A DNA stretch of 64,000 nucleotides from Paenibacillus sabinae T27 (GCF_000612505.1 NZ_CP004078.1:980001-1044000), one strand, 5' to 3'. Numbered from the stretch's first letter, positions 1-8,825 are shown. Numbers and translations are program-made. Notes: generated by a model from the letters alone, not told the origin.

Positions 1-74
1 TGGAGAGTATCCCGTCGGTTCCGCCATTGATTTACCAGTTGTTGATTCACCATTACACCGATTCATTTGACTAT
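1..74. other. Window edge, no gene identified
   Basis: No complete feature is visible here. Bases 14-26 resemble a tRNA 3' end with an encoded CCA, but the bases before them do not form a normal T-arm, so no tRNA is called. Confidence 0.3.
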
Positions 75-151
75 GGCGGTCGTGGCGAAGGGGTTAACGC
101 ACCGGATTGTGGCTCCGGCATTCGTGGGTTCAAGTCCCATCGATCGCCCCA
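75..151 (+). tRNA. tRNA-His (GTG)
   Basis: The anticodon loop TTGTGGC carries GTG. The extra 5' G at base 75 pairs with the discriminator C at 148, as is typical of tRNA-His, and CCA is encoded at 149-151. It is the first of eight tandem tRNA genes. Confidence 0.95.
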
Positions 152-179
152 TTTTAACTAAAATGTTTCGTATTCTTGT

Positions 180-254
180 TGGGGATTAGCCAAGCGGTAA
201 GGCAACGGACTTTGACTCCGTCATGCATAGGTTCGAATCCTATATCCCCAGCCA
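180..254 (+). tRNA. tRNA-Gln (TTG)
   Basis: The acceptor TGGGGAT pairs with ATCCCCA. The anticodon loop CTTTGAC carries TTG, and the 3' CCA is encoded. Confidence 0.95.
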
Positions 255-261
255 CTTATAC

Positions 262-337
262 GAGCCATTAGCTCAGTTGGTAGAGCACCTGACTTTTAAT
301 CAGGGTGTCGAAGGTTCGAGTCCTTCATGGCTCACCA
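262..337 (+). tRNA. tRNA-Lys (TTT)
   Basis: The acceptor GAGCCAT pairs with ATGGCTC. The anticodon loop CTTTTAA carries TTT, and CCA is encoded. Confidence 0.95.
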
Positions 338-350
338 TGTTTCATTCTTT

Positions 351-438
<88 letters not shown>

Positions 439-444
439 TATTTT

Positions 445-519
445 GCGGACGTGGCTCAGCGGTAGAGCATCGCCTTGCCAAGGCGAGGGTCGCGGGTTCG
501 ATTCCCGTCGTCCGCTCCA
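445..519 (+). tRNA. tRNA-Gly (GCC)
   Basis: The anticodon loop TTGCCAA carries GCC and closes with stem TCGCC/GGCGA. CCA is encoded. Confidence 0.95.
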
Positions 520-524
520 TATAT

Positions 525-601
525 GCGCCCTTAGCTCAGCTGGATAGAGCGTTTGACTACGAATCAAAAGGTCGGGAGTTCGAATCTCTCAGGGCGCGCC
601 A
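525..601 (+). tRNA. tRNA-Arg (ACG)
   Basis: The anticodon loop CTACGAA carries ACG, which is read as inosine-CG after deamination. The acceptor GCGCCCT pairs with AGGGCGC, and CCA is encoded. Confidence 0.95.
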
Positions 602-624
602 TTCAATACCTAATTTCTTAATAA

Positions 625-698
625 CGGGATGTAGCTCAGCTTGGTAGAGCACCTGGTTTGGGACCAGGGGGTCGCATGTTCGAATCGTGTCATCCCGA
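625..698 (+). tRNA. tRNA-Pro (TGG)
   Basis: The anticodon loop TTTGGGA carries TGG. The gene stops at discriminator A and is followed by TTT, so CCA must be added enzymatically, unlike the six tRNAs before it. Confidence 0.93.
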
Positions 699-709
699 TT
701 TTCACCTTT

Positions 710-780
710 GCGGGTGTAGTTCAATGGTAGAACTTCAGCCTTCCAAGCTGATAGCGTGGGTTCGATTCCCATCACCCGCT
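710..780 (+). tRNA. tRNA-Gly (TCC)
   Basis: The anticodon loop CTTCCAA carries TCC. No CCA is encoded. It is the last tRNA of the array and is followed at once by a terminator. Confidence 0.93.
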
Positions 781-791
781 TACTGCGTCAT

Positions 792-823
792 AAAGACTTC
801 TGCGCTGCAGAGGTCTTTTTTTT
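792..823 (+). terminator. Terminator of the tRNA array
   Basis: A 12-bp stem (AAAGACTTCTGC with GCAGAGGTCTTT, one G-U pair) is followed by a run of T. It ends the tRNA transcript. Confidence 0.85.
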
Positions 824-832
824 ATTCACTTT

Positions 833-1048
833 TCATCCACAGTTGTTCTTATACGGCTTCAGATTTGTCAGGGGATTCTGGATTTGTTTCCTGAGGGGCT
901 CCGTTACTCTTTCAAGGTGAACTGCTTCTTCCGCGCTTCTCAGCTTTTTCAAAATGTCATACACACTCGTGATTTCCCTGGTATCCATGATGATCTCTTT
1001 GCTGTCCGATGCTCCGGGCACTTTAAAACGCCAACGTTTATTTTCCAT
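833..1048 (-). CDS. Small hypothetical protein (71 aa)
   Basis: I do not recognise the family. The protein is 71 residues, charged and without a membrane segment; its middle (about residues 20-50) is rich in Leu, Glu, Arg and Lys and looks helical. A clear ribosome binding site (AAAGAGGAG) lies about nine bases before the ATG, which is the main reason to accept the gene. It faces the tRNA terminator, and its upstream region is shared with the divergent LysR gene at 1181. A role cannot be inferred. Confidence 0.6.
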   Translation of the reverse strand: MENKRWRFKVPGASDSKEIIMDTREITSVYDILKKLRSAEEAVHLERVTEPLRKQIQNPLTNLKPYKNNCG

Positions 1049-1180
1049 CGCTTACCGCTCCTCTTTGGTGGATTTCTTTTGTAATTCCATCATAATCGGA
1101 GAGGGGAATCATGTATAATGAAGGGAAATGATGGACGACATCACCGTGGCTGATAGCTAGGAAGAGGGGAGCGTACCGGG

Positions 1181-2080
1181 ATGGATATTGGACTTCTGAA
1201 AGTGTTTAGGGCGGTCGCCGAGGAAGGGAGCATTTCAAAAGCGGCCCAAAGTCTTAACTATGTGCAATCGAACGTGACGGCAAGAATTCAGCAGCTGGAG
1301 CAGGAGCTGAAGACTCCGCTCTTTTACCGGCACAGCCGGGGGATTACGCTGACTTCGGCGGGTCAGACCCTTTTGACGTATACGGAGAAGATTCTGAACC
1401 TGCTGGAGGAGGCGGAAAAAGCGGTACTGGATTCGCCCATTCCCAAAGGCTCCATTACGATTGGCTCCGATACGACGGCTGCCATACGCCTGCCCTCTAT
1501 TTTATCCGCGTATCGCGGCAAATTTCCTGAGGTTGAGGTCCATTTGGAAATCGGATTAACGGATCAGCTCATCAATGCGGTCCTGCAGTATGCGGTTAAC
1601 GGAGCCTTTGTGGATGGGCCGGTTGAGCATCCGGACATTGTTCAGGAGCTTGTCATTAACGAGCGTTTGGGACTGATCCTGCCGGAAACGATGGATTTTC
1701 AAGGGCTCCGAACGATACAGGATAAGACACTGCTGATCTTGAACTCGGAGTGCATGTATCGGCTGCAGCTTGAGGAATGGCTCCGGGACGAGGGCTACCG
1801 CCTGGCCAAAGTGATGCAATTCGGCACAATGGAAGGGCTGCTCGGCTGTGTAAAAGCGGGCATCGGCTTTGCCGTACTGCCTGTATCTTATTACAATAGG
1901 CTGAATGTCAAGGATGGCATCCGCTGCTACCCCTTCCCGGACAGGTATCGGGAAATTCCGACGGTTTTTATACGGCGGCGCGATCTGTACATGACGAGCG
2001 CTTTTCATAAATTTATTGATGAGCTAAAGGAGCATCTGCCGGAAGCAGTGACGTGCGGAGCAACGGCTTTGGAATCCTAG
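1181..2080 (+). CDS. LysR-family transcriptional regulator
   Basis: This is a DNA-binding regulator of 299 residues, the usual LysR length. The N-terminal winged helix-turn-helix (about residues 3-60) contains the typical ISKAAQSLNYVQSNVTARIQQ helix pair and the PLFYRHSRGITLTSAG wing. The rest is a substrate-binding-like effector domain (about residues 90-290). An AGGAAGAGGGGAG Shine-Dalgarno region precedes the ATG at 1181. It converges on the catalase gene and shares a hairpin with it. No divergent biosynthetic partner reveals its target, so the effector is unknown. Confidence 0.9.
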   Translation: MDIGLLKVFRAVAEEGSISKAAQSLNYVQSNVTARIQQLEQELKTPLFYRHSRGITLTSAGQTLLTYTEKILNLLEEAEKAVLDSPIPKGSITIGSDTTAAIRLPSILSAYRGKFPEVEVHLEIGLTDQLINAVLQYAVNGAFVDGPVEHPDIVQELVINERLGLILPETMDFQGLRTIQDKTLLILNSECMYRLQLEEWLRDEGYRLAKVMQFGTMEGLLGCVKAGIGFAVLPVSYYNRLNVKDGIRCYPFPDRYREIPTVFIRRRDLYMTSAFHKFIDELKEHLPEAVTCGATALES

Positions 2081-2087
2081 AAGAATA

Positions 2088-2121
2088 AACAAGCGCAGGA
2101 TCGGCAGATCCTGCGCTTGTT
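2088..2121. terminator. Bidirectional hairpin between lysR and katA
   Basis: A perfect 15-bp inverted repeat (AACAAGCGCAGGATC with its complement, GGCA loop) sits between two converging genes. The T-tract is weak on both sides. Confidence 0.7.
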
Positions 2122-2185
2122 GTATTCCCAGGGAATTCGGGGATAACCCGGCTGTTATCCCCGTAATGGGGGTAACTTGGGGATA

Positions 2186-3643
2186 TTAGAGTGCGGCTGG
2201 GACGGATAATCCCAGTTCTTCGGCAATTCGGGTTCCGAATTCCGGGTCAGCTTTGTAGAAATGGCCGATTTGACGCAGCTTGATATCCACAAGCTCGACA
2301 GGTTGCATCGAGTCGACGATGTTACGCACAAGGCGGGCGCGCTCGTCTTCGCTCAGCAAGCGGTACAAATCGCCGGGCTGGGTATAGTGGTCGTCATGAT
2401 CGTAAGCGACACTGGCGGCCTGCCCGGAGACGTCGAACGGGGAAATCTTATGCTCGGGCGACTCCTTCGGTCCACCGAAGCTGTTCGGCTCATAGTAGAC
2501 GGAGGCGCCGCCGTTGTCGCCGTAGGCCATCGCGCCGTCGCGTTGGTGGTTGTGCACCGGACACTGCGGACGGTTGATCGGGAGCTGGTTGTGGTTCGGG
2601 CCTACGCGGTAGCGGTGAGCGTCGGCATAGGCGAACAGACGGCCCTGGAGCATTTTGTCGGGAGAAGCCTCGATGCCCGGAACGAAGGAGCCCGGGGAGA
2701 AGGTGGCCTGCTCCACCTCGGCAAAATAGTTCTCCGGATTGCGGTCCAGAACCATGCGGCCAACTTCGATCAGCGGATAGTCTTTTTGAGACCAGACTTT
2801 GGTTACGTCGAACGGATCGAAGTGGTACGTATCCGCGTCTTCGATCGGCATGATCTGCACGTACAGCTTCCAGGCAGGGAAATCCCCATTTGCAATCGCG
2901 TTGAACAGATCCTCGGTATGGTAATCGGGATGCTCGCCGGCGATCCGGGCTGCCGTTTCCACATCCATGTTCTGGACGCCCTGCTCGGTTTTGAAATGGT
3001 ATTTTACCCAAATGGCCTGTCCTTCCGCATTGACCCACTTAAAGGTATGGCTGCCGAACCCGTGCATATGGCGCAGTGTTGCGGGAATGCCGCGGTCGGA
3101 CATTAGAATGGTTACCTGATGCAGCGACTCGGGGGAAAGGGACCAGAAATCCCAGACGGCGGTCGGATTTTTCAGATGGGTCTGCGGGTGGCGCTTCTGT
3201 GTATGGATAAAGTCCGGGAATTTAATGGCGTCGCGAATAAAAAAGACGGGGGTATTATTGCCGACGAGATCATAGTTGCCTTCCTCGGTATAGAATTTGA
3301 CGGCGAAGCCGCGCGGATCGCGGACGGTATCGGCGGAGCCCAGTTCACCGGCAACGGTAGAGAAGCGAATGAACATGGGCGTGCGTTTGCCGATGTGTGA
3401 CAGGAAGGCTGCTTTTGTATATTGAGAGACGTCCCTGGTCACTTCAAAATAACCATGAGCACCGGCGCCTTTGGCATGCACGACGCGTTCCGGGATGCGC
3501 TCCCTGTTGAAATGGGCCAGCTTTTCCAGCAGGTGAACGTCCTGGATCAGCGTCGGGCCCCGCGTGCCGGCGGTCTGCGAATTCTGGTTGTCTCCTACGG
3601 GAGCGCCCCAGCTGGTCGTTAAGTGGTTATCGTTTGAACTCAT
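2186..3643 (-). CDS. katA: Heme catalase KatA
   Basis: Cytoplasmic monofunctional heme catalase that converts hydrogen peroxide to water and oxygen. At 485 residues it has the size of small-subunit catalases. Visible landmarks are the distal histidine region ([17 protein letters not shown]), the [19 protein letters not shown] motif with the distal-side Ser, the NTPVFFIRD heme-pocket segment with its Asn, and the proximal heme-ligand region ([15 protein letters not shown], containing Tyr). The ribosome binding site AGGTGA lies before the ATG. Two identical PerR-box-like sequences upstream suggest peroxide-inducible expression, as known for katA of Bacillus subtilis. Confidence 0.97.
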   Translation of the reverse strand: MSSNDNHLTTSWGAPVGDNQNSQTAGTRGPTLIQDVHLLEKLAHFNRERIPERVVHAKGAGAHGYFEVTRDVSQYTKAAFLSHIGKRTPMFIRFSTVAGELGSADTVRDPRGFAVKFYTEEGNYDLVGNNTPVFFIRDAIKFPDFIHTQKRHPQTHLKNPTAVWDFWSLSPESLHQVTILMSDRGIPATLRHMHGFGSHTFKWVNAEGQAIWVKYHFKTEQGVQNMDVETAARIAGEHPDYHTEDLFNAIANGDFPAWKLYVQIMPIEDADTYHFDPFDVTKVWSQKDYPLIEVGRMVLDRNPENYFAEVEQATFSPGSFVPGIEASPDKMLQGRLFAYADAHRYRVGPNHNQLPINRPQCPVHNHQRDGAMAYGDNGGASVYYEPNSFGGPKESPEHKISPFDVSGQAASVAYDHDDHYTQPGDLYRLLSEDERARLVRNIVDSMQPVELVDIKLRQIGHFYKADPEFGTRIAEELGLSVPAAL

Positions 3644-3682
3644 GGAAACATCACCTCATATAATTTAGATTTAGTATAAGTA

Positions 3683-3697
3683 TTATAATAACTTTAA
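3683..3697 (-). promoter_or_regulatory. PerR-box-like operator 1
   Basis: On the minus strand this reads TTAAAGTTATTATAA, 13 of 15 matches to the PerR-box consensus TTATAATnATTATAA. It overlaps the likely -10 (TATAAT) of the catalase promoter, 40 bases upstream of the ATG. Confidence 0.7.
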
Positions 3698-3719
3698 TTT
3701 GATAAAAATCAATCTTTAT

Positions 3720-3734
3720 TTATAATAACTTTAA
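3720..3734 (-). promoter_or_regulatory. PerR-box-like operator 2
   Basis: This is an exact copy of the 15-mer at 3683-3697, 37 bp further upstream in the same orientation. A TTGAT/ATCAA inverted repeat lies between the two copies. Confidence 0.65.
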
Positions 3735-3750
3735 ACAAATTAAGGGGGCC

Positions 3751-3931
3751 GGAATCTGCAACGGGAGAGCGAGGGAGGCGGACATAGCAAGGACATCGGA
3801 ATCTGCAGCGGGAGAACGAGGGAGGCGGACACAGCAAGGACATCGGAATCTGCAGCGGGAGAACGAGGGAGGCGGACACAGCAAGGACATCGGAATCTGC
3901 AACGGAAGAACGAGGGAGGCGGACACAGCAA
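3751..3931. repeat. Tandem repeat, 47-bp unit, about 3.9 copies
   Basis: Units start at 3751, 3798, 3845 and 3892 with a few substitutions each. Each begins GGAATCTGCA and contains GAGGGAGGCGGACA. The 47-bp period is not a multiple of three. The tract fills the space between the catalase operators and the glycogen phosphorylase terminator. Confidence 0.9.
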
Positions 3932-3956
3932 AAAACCGCCCGCTGGCGCGGACGGT
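3930..3956 (-). terminator. Terminator of the glucan phosphorylase gene
   Basis: Minus-strand stem ACCGTCCGC/GCGGGCGGT (one G-U pair, GCCA loop) followed by six T. Confidence 0.85.
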
Positions 3957-3995
3957 GGGGAAAGTAAAGTTACATATTTGAGTGGACACAGGCGG

Positions 3996-5612
3996 TCAGG
4001 AGGGAATGTACATTTTGCTGTAGTATTCCTCCAGCATGCGCTTGGTCGCAAATTCGGTTCGGGTCGTCTCGATGCTTCGGCGCATCATCTGCGTCCATTT
4101 GTCGCGGTCCTCGTAATAAGTCGGCAGGACGCGGTTCAAAAGCGTATCGTACAGCGCTTCGCTGTCATGCCGGTCCAGCAGCTCAAAATCGGTCGTCTCG
4201 AAGCCGTCACCGATCTGCCAGCCGTTCTCGCCGTCGATACAGGCTTCCGGCCACCAGCCGTCGAGGATGGAGCAGTTAAGTACGCCGTTCATGGCGGCCT
4301 TCATGCCGGAGGTGCCGCTCGCTTCCAGCGGTCTGCGCGGGTTGTTGAGCCACACGTCGGAGCCTCGCGTCAGCATCGCCCCGATCGTCATATCGTAGTT
4401 CTCCAGGAATACGACGCTTTTCGGATACTTTTTCATCATGGCTACGAGGTTGCTGACGATTTTTTTGCCGGTGTCGTCAAGCGGATGCGCCTTGCCGGAG
4501 AAGACGATCTGCACTTTGCCCGATTCGAGGTAAGGCTCGATAATGTCGGGACGTGAGAAGAGGAGATCGCTTCGCTTGTATGGGGCGGCCCTGCGCGAGA
4601 AGCCGATCAGCAGATTGTCCTCATTCAGCCGGATGCCTGAGCGCTCCTGGATAAAGCCGATCAGCTCGCTCTTGATCTCGGCATGAACGCTCCAAAGGTC
4701 TCCATTCTCTTCGTAGGCTCGGGTGATGCGTTCATCGACCCAAGTGGGCGTATGAATGGCATTGGTGATGGCAATGATCGGTGAACGTCCGGGAACTTCC
4801 TTCCACATTTTGTTCGCCGTCTCGCCGTGGAGCTTGGCTACCCCGTTGGAGATACGGGAGAGGCGCAGACCGGCGACGGTCATATTGAACGGCTCCCCGC
4901 CGATGCGCTCCATCTGGCTGCGGGTCAGCCCGTTGAAGGCGCCCATATATTCCAGACGGCTGAGCGGATGCGACTCGTTGCCTTCTTTGATTGGGGTATG
5001 CGTGGTGAACACAACCTCCTGCCGGGTCGCTTTCCAGGCTTCTTCGAAGGTGTCGCCGCCGGCCATTTTTTCGCGGATCAGTTCTACCGCCGCCAGCGCG
5101 GCATGCCCTTCGTTAAAATGATACACATCCACCGGGATTTCCAGCGCACGCAGGGCCTTTACTCCGCCGATGCCGAGCACGATTTCCTGGGCGATCCGCT
5201 CTTCTCCGAACCATCCGTACAGCTGGCCGGTGATCCAGGCGTCGGCATTCTCCGGAATGTCCGTATCCAGCAGATAGAGTGGGTTGTTGCCGAAATGCTC
5301 TGTTTTCCATACCTTGCATATTACGTCGAGGCCGCGGATTTTGACGGTGACCTTCACACCGGTATCTTCGAGAAAATCGTAGACATAGTTGTGAAAGGAA
5401 TCATACGGATTGCCGTTCGCGTCGATTCTTTGGTCGGTATAGCCCTGCTTCCATTTCAGGCCGATGGGAATGATCGGGGCCTGGATGTCCTTGGCGCCCT
5501 TGATGTAATCGCCGGCCAGAATGCCGAGCCCTCCGGCGTACATTTTAAAATCGGAATGCAGGCCGTACTCCATGCTGAAATAAGCGACTGTCGGTAAGTT
5601 CTTCTCACTCAA
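3996..5612 (-). CDS. glgP: Alpha-glucan phosphorylase (GT35, short form)
   Basis: Pyridoxal-phosphate enzyme that releases glucose-1-phosphate from glycogen or maltodextrin. At 538 residues it belongs to the short alpha-glucan phosphorylase group rather than the 800-residue classic form. Landmarks are AYFSMEYGLHSDFKMYAGGLG near the N terminus and the PLP site SGTSGMKAAMNG near residue 440. I chose the TTG at 5612 because GGGAGG lies nine bases before it and the product then starts MSEKNLPTVAYF; a TTG at 5654 with its own AGGAGA is the alternative. It stands alone, without other glycogen genes nearby, and has a catabolite-repression-like site upstream. Confidence 0.92.
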   Translation of the reverse strand: MSEKNLPTVAYFSMEYGLHSDFKMYAGGLGILAGDYIKGAKDIQAPIIPIGLKWKQGYTDQRIDANGNPYDSFHNYVYDFLEDTGVKVTVKIRGLDVICKVWKTEHFGNNPLYLLDTDIPENADAWITGQLYGWFGEERIAQEIVLGIGGVKALRALEIPVDVYHFNEGHAALAAVELIREKMAGGDTFEEAWKATRQEVVFTTHTPIKEGNESHPLSRLEYMGAFNGLTRSQMERIGGEPFNMTVAGLRLSRISNGVAKLHGETANKMWKEVPGRSPIIAITNAIHTPTWVDERITRAYEENGDLWSVHAEIKSELIGFIQERSGIRLNEDNLLIGFSRRAAPYKRSDLLFSRPDIIEPYLESGKVQIVFSGKAHPLDDTGKKIVSNLVAMMKKYPKSVVFLENYDMTIGAMLTRGSDVWLNNPRRPLEASGTSGMKAAMNGVLNCSILDGWWPEACIDGENGWQIGDGFETTDFELLDRHDSEALYDTLLNRVLPTYYEDRDKWTQMMRRSIETTRTEFATKRMLEEYYSKMYIPS

Positions 5613-5681
5613 GCTGATAAGCCTCCCTAATCTTCGGATTAGATTGAATTGCAACGAATTCTCCTGGCTTTATCGTGGATG

Positions 5682-5691
5682 CAAACGTTTG
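5682..5691. promoter_or_regulatory. LacI-type palindrome
   Basis: CAAACGTTTG is a perfect 10-bp palindrome with the central CG typical of LacI-family operators, about 70 bp upstream of the glgP start. The regulator is unknown. Confidence 0.4.
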
Positions 5692-5715
5692 TGCCGAACA
5701 ATGTAGACCGCCTTT

Positions 5716-5729
5716 TGAAAACGATTGCA
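5716..5729. promoter_or_regulatory. cre-like site
   Basis: TGAAAACGATTGCA matches the CcpA catabolite-responsive consensus TGWAANCGNTNWCA at 13 of 14 positions. It lies between glgP and rbsK, both carbon-metabolism genes. Confidence 0.55.
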
Positions 5730-5882
5730 TAACTATTCTAGCATAAATCGGACGCCTGCGTAACTACGTTTTTGTTAATGTTTTCCGGAGCGGCCGGCCT
5801 TGGAAAAGCCTGGTTTGATAAAAGGCGCGGCAGGCTCTAATATAGAGTAAAACTTAAAAATCAGGTGGACGGAGGATCGCGT

Positions 5883-6815
5883 ATGATCGTAGTGGTTGGC
5901 AGCTTGAATATGGATATGACGGTTCGCACCGGACGCGCTCCGGGTCCCGGAGAAACCCTGCTTGGCAAGAGCTTTATGCTGTCTCCCGGGGGAAAAGGGG
6001 GCAATCAGGCCGTAGCGGCGGCCCGGCTGGGAGGAGAAGTCACGATGATCGGCTGTGTAGGGCAGGATGCCTTCGGCCGCGAGATGCTTGAGGTTATGAG
6101 AGGGGAACACATAGATACCCGGCACATCGCCGAGCTTGCCGAACAGTCGACAGGGGTGGCCTCCATCGTTGTTGAAGAAGACGGTGAGAACCGGATCATT
6201 GTTGTGCCGGGGGCCAACCTTGTGCTCTCGGCGGAAGATATCGCCGGCATGGAGCCAGTCATCAGCGAAGCCGAGGTTCTGGTGCTGCAGCTGGAAATGG
6301 ATCTGAACATGGTGGAGCATGCAGCAGAAATCGCGCACCGGCACGGCGTTCCGGTCATCCTGAATCCGGCTCCGGCCAGGGAGCTTGGCGCCGGGCTGCT
6401 GTCGCTCGTTACCATTCTTACGCCCAACGAGACGGAGGCGGGGATACTGTCAGGCATCACGGTGGACAGTGTCGACAGCGCCCGGGAAGCGGCGGAGATT
6501 CTGCTGCAAAAAGGCGTTCAGCATGTGATTATGACACTCGGTCCAAAGGGGGCTCTGATCGTCAACAAGAACGGCGCGGTCCATGTTCCCGGATTTCCCG
6601 TTCAGCCGGTGGACACCGTTGCGGCAGGGGATTCGTTCAACGGGGCGCTTGCCGTTCAGTTGGCCAAGGGCCGAACGCTGGAAGAAGCGGTCGTCTTCGC
6701 CAACGCGGTCGGCGCGCTCGCCGTAGGTAAAGCCGGAGCGGTCGCTTCCCTGCCTTATCTTGAAGAAGTTGAACGGTTTCTGGAGGAGTCGGTGCAGAGC
6801 CACGGGAAGCAATAG
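5883..6815 (+). CDS. rbsK: Ribokinase
   Basis: PfkB-family sugar kinase that phosphorylates ribose at O5 using ATP. The 310-residue product shows the N-terminal substrate signature GSLNMDM and SPGGKGGNQAVAAARLG, the NPAPA and TPNETEA segments, and the C-terminal anion-hole and catalytic motif TVAAGDSFNGALAV with the base Asp. The ATG at 5883 follows CGGAGGA by a good distance; a GTG at 5865 in frame lacks this. No ribose transporter genes flank it, so it is an isolated rbsK. It diverges from glgP and shares its regulatory interval. Confidence 0.93.
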   Translation: MIVVVGSLNMDMTVRTGRAPGPGETLLGKSFMLSPGGKGGNQAVAAARLGGEVTMIGCVGQDAFGREMLEVMRGEHIDTRHIAELAEQSTGVASIVVEEDGENRIIVVPGANLVLSAEDIAGMEPVISEAEVLVLQLEMDLNMVEHAAEIAHRHGVPVILNPAPARELGAGLLSLVTILTPNETEAGILSGITVDSVDSAREAAEILLQKGVQHVIMTLGPKGALIVNKNGAVHVPGFPVQPVDTVAAGDSFNGALAVQLAKGRTLEEAVVFANAVGALAVGKAGAVASLPYLEEVERFLEESVQSHGKQ

Positions 6816-6833
6816 CCGTATCCGGGTGCGGCC

Positions 6834-6855
6834 GAAACGGTCATGACCGTTTTCT
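6834..6855 (+). terminator. Hairpin after rbsK
   Basis: Palindrome AAACGGTCATGACCGTTT with flanking GAAA/TTTC lies between the converging rbsK and lysR genes. Confidence 0.6.
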
Positions 6856-6877
6856 CCAAAAGGACTTGTGGACAGGT

Positions 6878-7786
6878 TCAGACCGGTTTGTGCGCAGCAA
6901 AAAACTCTCGTCCGTAGCGAATGGCGAAATTGCGGAATTCCGAAGCCGCGGGCGACAGATAGCGGCTGCGCACGCTCACTGCATAAATAAAGCGATCGTA
7001 AGCCGGATAAGCAACGCTTAGAACGTCGACATCGTAATGAGCCAGGGCGGGACAACGGGGCATCACCGCAATGCCGTAACCCACCGATACCAGACCGGCC
7101 ATTGCGCCTTCCTCTTCCACTTCGCAGACAATATTCGGCCTTGCGCCTGCTTTGGCGAACAGACCGTCGAGAATCGGCCGCAGCTCGTTCGATTCAGCGA
7201 AGTATACCAGAGGATAAGCAGCGATTTCCTTAAGCTCGACGCTGCCCGATCCGGTCAGCGGATGATTTTTCGGGATGACAACGACCAGCTCCTGCTCCGC
7301 CAGGGGAACAAACTCCAGCTCGGGATCCCGCTCAGCATAAGCACAAAAGGCGATATCGTACAGATCATCCTTGAGGCCCTGAATCATCTTTCTCGTTGAT
7401 CCCTGATGGAAAGTGAAGGAGATTTGACGATGTTCCTCCATAACGGAAAAAGATTGCACCAACGCCGGTACGAAATGCGTGCCCAGTGTGCCGATGAAGG
7501 CAAGATCAACCACCCCTGCGGAGGGGCTGGTCAGCTCGCGCAGCCGCTTCTCGCCTTTTTCCAATTCGTCCAGAGCGCGGTTGACATAGCCTAGAAAAAG
7601 CCTGCCATATTTGGTGAGCCGGATATTCCGGCCCTGTTTCTCAAACAGACAGGTTCCCAGTTCTTTTTCCAGTTCGGAGATGGCATGGCTGAGGCTGGGT
7701 TGAGTAATGGACAGCTTCACAGCTGCCTGTGTAATATGCTCCATTTCGGCGATCACCTGAAAGTACTGCAAATGCCGCAAGTTCAT
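6878..7786 (-). CDS. LysR-family regulator, GltC-like
   Basis: This 302-residue regulator starts MNLRHLQYFQVIAEMEHITQ and carries the usual LysR helix-turn-helix (SITQPSLSHAISELEKELG), then a periplasmic-binding-like effector domain. The N terminus resembles GltC-type regulators. The ATG at 7786 is chosen because AAAGGAG lies before it; the ATG at 7804 is too far upstream. It is divergent from aroD with about 230 bp between, the usual layout for a LysR regulator and its target, so it may respond to shikimate or quinate-type compounds. That assignment is inference from position only. Confidence 0.9.
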   Translation of the reverse strand: MNLRHLQYFQVIAEMEHITQAAVKLSITQPSLSHAISELEKELGTCLFEKQGRNIRLTKYGRLFLGYVNRALDELEKGEKRLRELTSPSAGVVDLAFIGTLGTHFVPALVQSFSVMEEHRQISFTFHQGSTRKMIQGLKDDLYDIAFCAYAERDPELEFVPLAEQELVVVIPKNHPLTGSGSVELKEIAAYPLVYFAESNELRPILDGLFAKAGARPNIVCEVEEEGAMAGLVSVGYGIAVMPRCPALAHYDVDVLSVAYPAYDRFIYAVSVRSRYLSPAASEFRNFAIRYGREFFAAHKPV

Positions 7787-7899
7787 GTGGCCGCTCCTTT
7801 CCATTTAAAGCTTTAATTTAGCATAACATGTCCGATATAGAGATCATGTGAACATTTTCACTTGGAAGTTGGTTAAGACCGTTTAGCGGTAAGGTTTCA

Positions 7900-7927
7900 T
7901 TTGTTTCTCCGTTAGGCTGGCTATAAT
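7900..7927 (+). promoter_or_regulatory. Possible aroD promoter
   Basis: A consensus -10 (TATAAT, 7922-7927) has a weak -35 (TTTGTT, 7900-7905) 16 bp upstream. Confidence 0.35.
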
Positions 7928-8014
7928 CGTAAATATGCGTTACCTTAAGGAGTAATGTAACAAAGCCTGAAGAACGTTCAGGCCCGGGTACCGAAAGACG
8001 AAGGAGTTGGAAGA

Positions 8015-8779
8015 ATGAGCGGCACAGTAACTGTAAAACAAGTCATCATCGGCGAAGACGAGCCGAAAATATGCGTTCCGCTGGTTGGCTTAACTGCCGA
8101 CGAGCTGAAGGAAGAGGCGGAAGCGCTGAAATCGCTGGATTGCGATGTGGTGGAATGGCGGGTGGATTTTTTTGAACAGGCCGAGGATATCGAAGCGGTA
8201 AAAGCGGCGCTCGCCGGCATTCGTTCCGTTATTCCCGATCTTCCGCTGTTGTTCACGTTCCGCAGCGCCAGAGAAGGCGGGGAGAAGGAGATCAGCCCGG
8301 AGCAGTACGCTGCGCTTAATCAGGCGATTGCCGGGACGGGGCTGGTCGATCTGATCGATGTTGAACTGTTCACGGGCGAGGAGACGGTCAAGGCGCTGAT
8401 CAGCGAGGCGCACAAGCAGGGCGTCTTTGTCATTGTTTCCAACCATGATTTCGACAAGACACCGGATAAAGAGGAGATTATCTCCCGTTTGCGGAAGGCC
8501 CAGGAGCTTGGCGGGGACATTCCCAAGATTGCGGTGATGCCGAATCATCCGCTCGACGTGCTGACCCTGCTTGAAGCGACCCACATCATGAAGGAAAAAT
8601 ATGCCGACCGCCCGGTGATTACGATGTCCATGTCGGGAATCGGCGTGATCAGCCGTCTCAGCGGAGAAGTGTTCGGGTCCGCCCTGACGTTCGGCGCGGC
8701 GAAGAAGGCATCGGCCCCGGGCCAGATTGCAGTGAGCGAGCTTCGCCAAGTGCTGTCCTTGCTGCACCGCAGCCTATAA
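8015..8779 (+). CDS. aroD: Type I 3-dehydroquinate dehydratase
   Basis: Cytoplasmic enzyme that dehydrates 3-dehydroquinate to 3-dehydroshikimate through a Schiff base. The 254-residue length fits the type I family. Visible catalytic elements are the EWRVD segment, the histidine in VSNHDFDKTP, the Schiff-base lysine in IPKIAVMP and the MSMSGIGVISRLSG phosphate-like loop. GAAGGAG precedes the ATG. Bacilli often also have a type II enzyme for the main shikimate pathway, so this copy with a divergent LysR gene could be catabolic or inducible. Confidence 0.95.
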   Translation: MSGTVTVKQVIIGEDEPKICVPLVGLTADELKEEAEALKSLDCDVVEWRVDFFEQAEDIEAVKAALAGIRSVIPDLPLLFTFRSAREGGEKEISPEQYAALNQAIAGTGLVDLIDVELFTGEETVKALISEAHKQGVFVIVSNHDFDKTPDKEEIISRLRKAQELGGDIPKIAVMPNHPLDVLTLLEATHIMKEKYADRPVITMSMSGIGVISRLSGEVFGSALTFGAAKKASAPGQIAVSELRQVLSLLHRSL

Positions 8780-8789
8780 TGAAAAGAAC

Positions 8790-8825
8790 GAACCCGTTGA
8801 CCAGGCTGCGCTGGACAACGGGTTC
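8790..8825 (+). terminator. Hairpin after aroD
   Basis: Ten-bp stem GAACCCGTTG/CAACGGGTTC with an inner CCAG/CTGG pair. The T-tract is poor. Confidence 0.55.

Noticed and set aside
1..30. 3' end of a ninth tRNA
   Set aside because: A GGTTCCGCCA-like end is present, but the T-loop consensus TTCRANNC is missing just before it, and the 5' part lies outside the window.
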